From an uncultured Lentisphaeria bacterium (GTDB lineage: Bacteria > Verrucomicrobiota > Lentisphaeria > JABSQK01 > CAJWLW01): DNA of 21,415 nt. The notes under the pieces were generated by a model. It saw nothing but the letters and a program-made list of their open reading frames with translations. It was not told where the DNA came from and did not search any database. The stretch's first letter is position 1. The number at the start of each line of letters is the position of its first letter. A program made the translations under genes and the position numbers. This document shows positions 16,688-21,415 of this stretch, piece by piece. The stretch spans positions 1 through 21,415 of the forward strand of contig CAJWLW010000051.1 of assembly GCA_913042885.1 (NCBI GenBank), written 5' to 3'.

Positions 16688-16728
16688 TTTCCCCGCATTT
16701 TCCCGCCATATTTTCCCTATTTTTTCCC
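16688..16728. repeat. Four helically phased TTTCCC tracts
   Basis: TTTCCC begins at 16688, 16699, 16712 and 16723, spacings of 11, 13 and 11 bp, each preceded by further A/T bases. Near-helical spacing of T-tracts is the pattern of intrinsically bent DNA or of a repeated protein-binding site. It sits about 30 bp after the terminator. Confidence 0.5.
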
Positions 16729-16763
16729 TCCTGCAGGTGGTTACAGGATTCATTGATTGTCGA

Positions 16764-16918
16764 CTATCCTGCAAGACGGGCTATGACAATTAATAGAGCG
16801 CCTATCACAGCAACTAATCCAATTGCCAACAGGATATGGCGATGGCGCTCGTGGTCGGCGCGTCAAATAAAAAGCTTCCAATCGACAGTCTCACACGATC
16901 TCTGTTAGGGTTGTCCAT
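16764..16918 (-). pseudogene. Possible small single-pass membrane protein gene broken by a frameshift
   Basis: From an ATG at 16918 with AGGGA 7 nt upstream, the frame reads MDNPNRDRVRLSIGSFLFD and then leaves into a 34-codon product. The next frame continues with a charged segment (RADHERHRH) and a clear hydrophobic helix (ILLAIGLVAVIGALLIVIA), ending RLAG and a stop at 16764. One added base near 16862 would join the two into about 52 residues with a C-terminal membrane helix. I recognise no family. It could also be chance; the evidence is the helix, the Shine-Dalgarno and the fit of a single-base shift. Confidence 0.3.
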
Positions 16919-17129
16919 TCCAATGTCCCTTCGGCGTTGGGTCGGTGCTTTAATCATAAGTAGCGAATGCCGGAAAGACAAGAACCCGCGGGCTACCTGG
17001 CACGCTTCTCCTTGACAGGCGCCGCACCGTGGCCCCCGGAATGACGTCGCGGGTCGCGAGCGCTTCCTTGCACGGACGGATTGTAAATCGACCGTTGGCG
17101 TTCATAGCTTTAGCTGCTTCAGGACCAGC

Positions 17130-17172
17130 GACTCGCGACGAGCGGTTTGTTTATGCTTGCTGATCGCGAGTC
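17130..17172. repeat. Inverted repeat downstream of the sialidase-like pseudogene
   Basis: GACTCGCGA at 17130-17138 is perfectly complementary to TCGCGAGTC at 17164-17172. The stem extends inward to 14 bp with two mismatches around a 15-nt loop. It lies 28 bp past the stop of the minus-strand gene cluster, where a terminator would be expected, but no T-run follows on that strand. Confidence 0.5.
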
Positions 17173-17199
17173 GAGATCGGGGCTTGAGTGGCGAATCCG

Positions 17200-18254
17200 T
17201 CACCCATAGATCCAGTCCAACGTGACACGGCGGATGCAGGAGTCGGGCAGGCCCCAGTTACTGCCGTTCCCGCAACTGTACGCCAGCAAGACGGAATCAT
17301 CGACGCCGTGAATCGCCGTATAACAGAAGCCGCGGTTGCGGGCGGTCTCGATCAGTTTAGCATTGCGCCACGTGCTGCCCTCGTCGGCGCTTGTCGCCAA
17401 TGCCAGAGGTGTTCGACGCCGAGCCTTGTCGGCCCCCGTCGTCGCCAGCTTCCACCTGTTGCTGTGATCGTTCCAGACCGCCAGCAGATCACCGGTGGCT
17501 GCAATCCGTTTGATCGACAACGGCGAACACGGCGATTTGAACCGCGACCGCTGCGGCGGGTCCACGTGTCGCCGCGGTCGCGCGAGCGCAGCTCCCACTG
17601 GTATCCGGTGTCGGTGCGGGCCCAGCCGTACAGCCGGCCCTGCTTCAGTTCGACGACCCCCGGCTCCTGAAGTCCGGATTCGCTGCGTATCGGCAGCGAC
17701 CAACAGTCGTTCGATTCATGCCACGTGCGGCCGACGTCATCGGAGTGGAAGTACATCGTGAGCGCGCGCGGGTCGTGCTGCTCGCTCCGTGGCGTGCCGT
17801 CTGTCGAACGGGTCCGGTGGTATGCCGCCGGCATGATGAGCCGTCCGCTCCGCAGCTGAACGACGCGATCGTTGTTGACAACGTAGTAGCCGGAGGAGCC
17901 GATACAGCGGACCGGATTGCCCCAGCTCTCACCCTCGTCAGCGGAGATACGCATATACGGGAGATTATCGCTGATGCCATTCTTGCACAGATAAAAGAGC
18001 GCGATGTGCCCGTCCTGCAGTCGCAGCAACGACACGCTCATGACGTTCATCCGCCCCTCGTTCCGGACCAGCAGCCGATCCTTTGACGACCAGGTTCGGC
18101 CGCCGTCCGCCGAGTACCGCGCGGCGATCGTCGCTCTTCCGTAGTCGTCTTCGTTACTGCCGTAGAAGCGGGTGTATGCATACATGACACGGCCGTCAAA
18201 GAGCTTCTCACGCAGCTGTGAGGCCGATCGGGGGCTGGTGTTTACGATCAACAC
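17200..18254 (-). pseudogene. Sialidase-like (BNR/Asp-box) protein, single-base frameshift
   Basis: The product is a six-bladed beta-propeller of the sialidase superfamily, probably an exo-acting glycosidase or a sialidase-fold sugar-binding protein. Asp boxes (SxDxGxTW type) occur at residues 48-55, 104-111, 171-178 and 224-231 of the first frame, and a fifth (SADEGSTW) in the second frame. The first frame runs to DRGDTWT. The second resumes as PPQRSRF and continues to LDWIYG and a stop at 17200. Adding one C to the CCC run at 17558-17560 (GGG on the plus strand) restores a 351-residue protein. The start is a GTG at 18254; the frame stays open for 33 codons further upstream without an ATG. 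No signal peptide is visible. Either a true pseudogene or a homopolymer sequencing error. Confidence 0.75.
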
Positions 18255-18382
18255 GGCGTCCGCAATCCTGCTCGCCCTGCATCGATCCGCGGAGACGGGA
18301 ACAGTCGTGTCTTTGTAGTACGATGACTCTTCCCACGGCGTAACGTCGTGGAATCAAGAAAAAGGGTTCGCCAATTCCCCGA

Positions 18383-19351
18383 TCACATCCACGGGGGGCT
18401 CTCTTCCGGTTGTGTCCTCAGCAGGATCGGCTTGAGAAAATTGACGCTTTTCTCAATGCCTTCCTCAGTACTCATCACCGGGTCTTCATGCTCGATGCTG
18501 AGGGAACCGTTGTACCCCACGTGGCTCAGAGCGGTGACGAATTTGCGCCACCACAGCTCGTCGTGCCCAAATCCCAATGTGCGATAGGCCCAGGAGCGTT
18601 CACGAATGTTCGCCATGGCGCGAGTGTCAAGCGTTCCGGATACCGCCGTCTCGTGGGGATTCAGACAGGCGTCCTTGGCGTGCACATGAAAGACAGCGTC
18701 GACACCCAGGTGCTGAATGGCCATAGGGGCGTCGATGCCCTGGTAAAAGAAATGGCTCGGATCGAGATTGGCACCGAGATGCGGCCCGACTATTTCACGA
18801 AGCCGCACCAGGGTATACGTGTTGTACACGACCTGGCCCGGATGCGCTTCGATGGCAATTTTCACGCCGACGTCCGCGGCGAGCGCTCCCAGTTCACGCC
18901 AGTACGGGGTAACTCGCTCTGCCCACTGCCATTCCAGAAGATCAGCGAATTCCTGCTGCCAGGGATGGGTGACCCAATTCGGATATCCGCCACCCTCCGG
19001 CGTTCCCGGACAGCCGCTCATGGTCACGACCGTGTCGAGACCCAGCTGCCCGGCTAACTCGATGGTCTGTCGCAATTCCTGTTGGGTCCTCGCGCCGCGT
19101 TCCGGATCCGGGTCCAGCGGGTTGCCATTGCAGTTCAACGCACTCAACGTCAGGTTGCGGCTGGTGATGGCGCCCATAAACTCGTCACGTGCCTGTCCGC
19201 TCTCCACGAGTTCCTGCAAGTTGCAGTGCGGTGTATTCGAAAATCCACCCGTGCCGATTTCAACCGCTTCAATTTCGCGCGAGACAGCCCAATCCAATGC
19301 CTCGGTAAAACCCATGGCTGCCAGGCCATCTGTGAACAATCCAATCTGCAT
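18383..19351 (-). CDS. Sugar phosphate isomerase/epimerase (xylose isomerase-like TIM barrel)
   Basis: A 322-residue AP endonuclease family 2/xylose isomerase-like TIM barrel, of the group that interconverts or dehydrates sugars and inositols with a divalent metal. Likely metal ligands sit in KIAIEAHPG (Glu169), GANLDPSHFF (Asp197), FHVHAKD (His222/His224) and the final LSIEHEDP. The opening MQIGLFTDGLAAMGFTEALD is family-like. The strong Shine-Dalgarno GGGAGGGA about 7 nt upstream fixes the start at 19351 rather than an ATG 14 codons earlier. The sialidase-like gene follows after 128 bp, and a stump of a second TIM-barrel enzyme lies just upstream, so this is probably part of a carbohydrate-catabolic operon. 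The substrate is not predictable. Confidence 0.88.
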   Translation of the reverse strand: MQIGLFTDGLAAMGFTEALDWAVSREIEAVEIGTGGFSNTPHCNLQELVESGQARDEFMGAITSRNLTLSALNCNGNPLDPDPERGARTQQELRQTIELAGQLGLDTVVTMSGCPGTPEGGGYPNWVTHPWQQEFADLLEWQWAERVTPYWRELGALAADVGVKIAIEAHPGQVVYNTYTLVRLREIVGPHLGANLDPSHFFYQGIDAPMAIQHLGVDAVFHVHAKDACLNPHETAVSGTLDTRAMANIRERSWAYRTLGFGHDELWWRKFVTALSHVGYNGSLSIEHEDPVMSTEEGIEKSVNFLKPILLRTQPEESPPWM

Positions 19352-19430
19352 ATCGCATCCCTCCCTATAACCTTGGTTTATGAACGGCAACATTCCATGC
19401 CTGGAGACCCGGGCGTTGTGCCGTGAGAAT

Positions 19431-19673
19431 TCATCCGATCCCGATCTCCTTCAAGTATTCACGTGTTCGCTTTGCGATCGGCAGCGGCGTGTCGATGTCG
19501 CACGGATACATGTCCTGCTCGACGATGGCAATGCCGTTGAAATCGAATGCCTGCAAGATGTCCCGCAGCAGGACGGCTTTCATTGTCAAATCATCGGCCA
19601 TGGCAAGTTCCGGGCGCAGGGGTTCGTCGTTGGAGGATTGGGAAAAGTAGAATAATGGCTGATTACAGTGAAG
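19431..19673 (-). pseudogene. C-terminal remnant of a second sugar isomerase/epimerase
   Basis: About 80 codons are open, ending at a TGA at 19431. The last 60 read as the C-terminus of a TIM-barrel sugar isomerase or inosose dehydratase-like protein: FNGIAIVEQDMYP, CDIDTPLPIAKRTREYL and KEIGIG. There is no start codon in a sensible place, and an in-frame stop lies at 19674-19676, so roughly the first three-quarters of the gene are missing. Its VEQDMYP ending differs from the SIEHEDP of the intact neighbour, so it belonged to another subfamily and is not a fresh duplicate. Homology becomes doubtful upstream of about 19655. Confidence 0.7.
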
Positions 19674-19766
19674 TCAACGAGGATAGCAATCCAAATGTCA
19701 ACATGCCGGCCCGGATAAAAAAATGGGTAAGAGTTCGTTCGTTGAGACAGGACACAATCCTGCAAG

Positions 19767-21415
19767 TCAATCGGATCGGGGGCTCACGCCGAAATGATCG
19801 AGTACGTTCTTGAGCAAGCCGGACCACTGCGGGTCCACGGCTAAGGGCCAACCAGCCGCAATACTCGAGGCATTGAAAACGCGGCCACCGCCGGGTCGTT
19901 CCCAATAGATCATCTCACAGGCAACGTCATGGGCGTGTCGTTGCTGCGGCGGCAGTTCGCGGTGGTAGTAGTCGAAATATTTTCCCTTGCCGTCGAATTC
20001 TTCCCAATTCAAAATGCCCTCTGCGAGAACTTCAATGCCGTCCGGATCCGTCAAGCCGGCCGGGGCACCGGGCGGCTTGACGGATCCGGCACTGAGTTTC
20101 ATCAGCGTCGAGACGCGAACGTCACCCTCTTCACCGAGCGCCTGGCGGCGGGGATTGGCAGCGTCGAAGCCGAAATGGTCACCATTCTTCATGTTCAGGC
20201 GATTTGGTTTTTGAAACAGAAAGTGGTCGGCGTTGGTGACGCGAAAGGGGCCGGCACCGGCAATGCCCATTGTGTTGTATGACAGAAATTCCACACCGAG
20301 CAGTTCCCAGGCGGGAAAGCCGCAGTCACGGGCGGCCCCGCCGCGTTTGCCGTCGTGGCTGTGCCAGCATTCGCCGCGCTGCTCGGGTCGCAGTTGTGCT
20401 CCCCACCCGTCGACTTTACGACATTCCATGACTTCTGCGGCTTCATCGAAACTCACACGCCAGTACAAGGAATTGCCGGACAGAGAAACGAGGTTGCCGC
20501 CGGAATCGAGAAACCGGCGCACGTGGGCATACTGCTCGAGCGACCAGTACTCGCTGTGCCCGACGACAAACACGACTTCGTAGTCGTCGAGCAGATTTGG
20601 ATCCTGATGCAGGTCGAGCTCGGCGTAGGCGTCATAATCAAAGCCCTGCTGTTCCAGCCAGGCCGCAGTGAAACGGTCGGCGCGGCTGAGTTGGCTGAAA
20701 TCCGCAGCCATTTTCTGTTCGAGTGTATACGGGCCGGCCATGGGCCATGGCATGCGCATGCCTACCTGAAGACTCGGCTGCCCGGCGCGGTGGTGGCGGT
20801 AGCAGCAGTATGGCGCTTTCGGATCATCCCAGTCAACAGCGTACCCGAACCCGCGAATATTCATCTTGATGCCGGGCCAGCTGGGACAGAACGGCGTGGC
20901 AGAATACGCTTTCCACGTATTCGTCGAGAAGAGAAAAGCGATCGGTGCCTTGGCTGCAGTCGTCGCTTTTCTGACAATGAAGAGCGTGTCGTACATCCGC
21001 TCTTCGCCGTCGACTTCAAACCGGAATCTACCGGTATATGCCCCCGACCGGGCATCGACGGGAATGCGATATTCGAAGGTCGGCGACCAGCGGCAGTCGT
21101 AGAGATCATCCGACGCCAGTCTCAGGCCGTGCCCCCGCGTCGGATCTTCGTTGGGATCATAGGTGCCGTACCAGGGAACGTCCGCATCGAAGCCGGGGCC
21201 GCCGATCATCCAGGTGGCGTGATTGACAATTTGCCCGTGGCGCTCGTGCCCGCTGATGTCGGCAACGTGAGCGCCACTCTCCTCGTTTAGCGGCCAGCAG
21301 GCAAGCAGCTCTTCAGGTGCCGGCAGCCTGAGAGCCTGACTGGAAAATCGCTCCTTGATCTCGTCTTCGGACAATGCGCGGCCGTAGATTGTCGGCATGG
21401 CCACGTCCGCATCCA
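19767..21415 (-). CDS. N,N-dimethylformamidase beta-subunit-like protein with LamG segment (5' end outside window)
   Basis: About 549 codons are visible and the gene continues past the right edge. The first visible residues (DADVAMPTIYGRALSEDEI) are the end of a LamG/concanavalin-like domain. ACWPLNEESG and GQIVNHATWMIGGPG look like the beginning of another. From GLRLASDDLYDCRWSPTFEY onward it follows the large-subunit fold of N,N-dimethylformamidase, including STNTWKAYS, VVFVVGHSEYWSLEQYAHV, GGNLVSLSGNSLYWRV and the C-terminal GGGRVFNASSIAAGW. The characterised enzyme is a mononuclear iron amidohydrolase using two Tyr and one Glu. Homologues in environmental bacteria are mostly uncharacterised, so no substrate is assigned. 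Upstream of the isomerase genes on the same strand, it may belong to the same catabolic unit. Confidence 0.85.
   Translation of the reverse strand, partial: DADVAMPTIYGRALSEDEIKERFSSQALRLPAPEELLACWPLNEESGAHVADISGHERHGQIVNHATWMIGGPGFDADVPWYGTYDPNEDPTRGHGLRLASDDLYDCRWSPTFEYRIPVDARSGAYTGRFRFEVDGEERMYDTLFIVRKATTAAKAPIAFLFSTNTWKAYSATPFCPSWPGIKMNIRGFGYAVDWDDPKAPYCCYRHHRAGQPSLQVGMRMPWPMAGPYTLEQKMAADFSQLSRADRFTAAWLEQQGFDYDAYAELDLHQDPNLLDDYEVVFVVGHSEYWSLEQYAHVRRFLDSGGNLVSLSGNSLYWRVSFDEAAEVMECRKVDGWGAQLRPEQRGECWHSHDGKRGGAARDCGFPAWELLGVEFLSYNTMGIAGAGPFRVTNADHFLFQKPNRLNMKNGDHFGFDAANPRRQALGEEGDVRVSTLMKLSAGSVKPPGAPAGLTDPDGIEVLAEGILNWEEFDGKGKYFDYYHRELPPQQRHAHDVACEMIYWERPGGGRVFNASSIAAGWPLAVDPQWSGLLKNVLDHFGVSPRSD
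20042..20089. repeat. 20-bp near-perfect inverted repeat inside the dimethylformamidase-like gene
   Basis: CCGGATCCGTCAAGCCGGCC at 20042-20061 is complementary to 20070-20089 at 19 of 20 positions, with an 8-nt loop (GGGGCACC). It lies in frame and encodes the AGSVKPPGAPAGLTDPDG region. Because of the symmetry both strands encode almost the same peptide (SVKPxGAPxGLTDP). It could be a palindromic insertion, a structured mRNA element, or coincidence with a conserved Pro/Gly loop. Confidence 0.75.

Larger units (their letters stand above)
16661..17199. other. Gene-poor stretch between the tRNA terminator and the sialidase-like pseudogene
   Basis: About 540 bp without an intact gene and visibly more AT-rich in its first half than the flanking genes. 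It contains the phased TTTCCC tracts, the broken small membrane ORF and the hairpin at 17130-17172, listed separately. A plus-strand 84-codon ORF at 16654-16908 has Pro/Phe/Arg-rich, low-complexity translation and no Shine-Dalgarno, so I do not call it. No copy of the tRNA 3' end was seen, so an integration site is not demonstrated. Confidence 0.5.

Noticed and set aside
16654..16908. Plus-strand 84-codon ORF after the tRNA terminator
   Set aside because: Starts within the T-rich tail of the terminator region, has no ribosome site and its Phe/Pro content only reflects the TTTCCC tracts.
19745..19765. Short CAGGA/TCCTG hairpin after the dimethylformamidase-like gene as a terminator
   Set aside because: Five-base-pair stem, and the nearest T-run on that strand is about 20 nt further on.
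19655..19813. Plus-strand 52-codon ORF beginning MADYSEVNED
   Set aside because: Weak Shine-Dalgarno, no family resemblance, and its 3' half is antisense to the end of the dimethylformamidase-like gene. Worth a homology search but not supportable as a gene.
20355..21290. 311-codon plus-strand ORF antisense to the dimethylformamidase-like gene
   Set aside because: The minus strand encodes family-conserved segments throughout; the plus reading has none.

Overview
The window reads as a chromosomal segment of a GC-rich, Gram-negative-type (diderm) bacterium. That fits the lipoprotein transferase Lgt, a GmhA-type heptose enzyme, a short archaeal/eukaryotic-style prolyl-tRNA synthetase, and an accessory set (phytanoyl-CoA dioxygenase, sugar-phosphate isomerase, Asp-box sialidase-like protein, dimethylformamidase-like protein with LamG) often seen together in environmental lineages such as Planctomycetota, Latescibacterota, Hydrogenedentota or Poribacteria. 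The lineage is an inference; no rRNA is present to settle it. I saw no transposase, integrase, CRISPR array or phage gene.

Layout. Positions 1-5345 (minus strand) are a tight housekeeping operon transcribed right to left: lgt, rluD, nadD, rsfS, an exported endonuclease/exonuclease/phosphatase-fold protein, a PEP mutase/isocitrate lyase-family enzyme, and, after a 215-bp gap, the start of proS. Several junctions overlap by 4 bp or are separated by 3-17 bp. Divergent from it, 5461-9195 (plus strand) carries gmhA, a release-factor-like GGQ protein with a possible helix-turn-helix tail, a pyroglutamyl-peptidase-like gene, a zinc-type alcohol dehydrogenase relative and a phytanoyl-CoA dioxygenase relative.

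Positions 9255-16107 hold the most distinctive locus: three polytopic membrane proteins that each end in TPR repeats. Two tandem paralogues (minus strand, 4-bp overlap) resemble the eukaryotic TMTC protein O-mannosyltransferases in layout, and a divergent GT39-like gene also carries a TPR tail. Together they suggest a membrane protein-glycosylation module whose acceptors and sugar donor are not visible here.

rpsO with a good promoter, an elongator tRNA-Met and a strong intrinsic terminator follow at 16160-16660. Beyond them the character changes. Positions 16661-17199 lack an intact gene but contain phased TTTCCC tracts, a broken small membrane ORF and a hairpin. Positions 17200-21415 (minus strand) are a decaying catabolic cluster: a frameshifted sialidase-like gene, an intact sugar-phosphate isomerase/epimerase, the C-terminal stump of a second TIM-barrel isomerase, and a LamG/dimethylformamidase-like gene that runs off the right edge and contains a 20-bp near-perfect inverted repeat.
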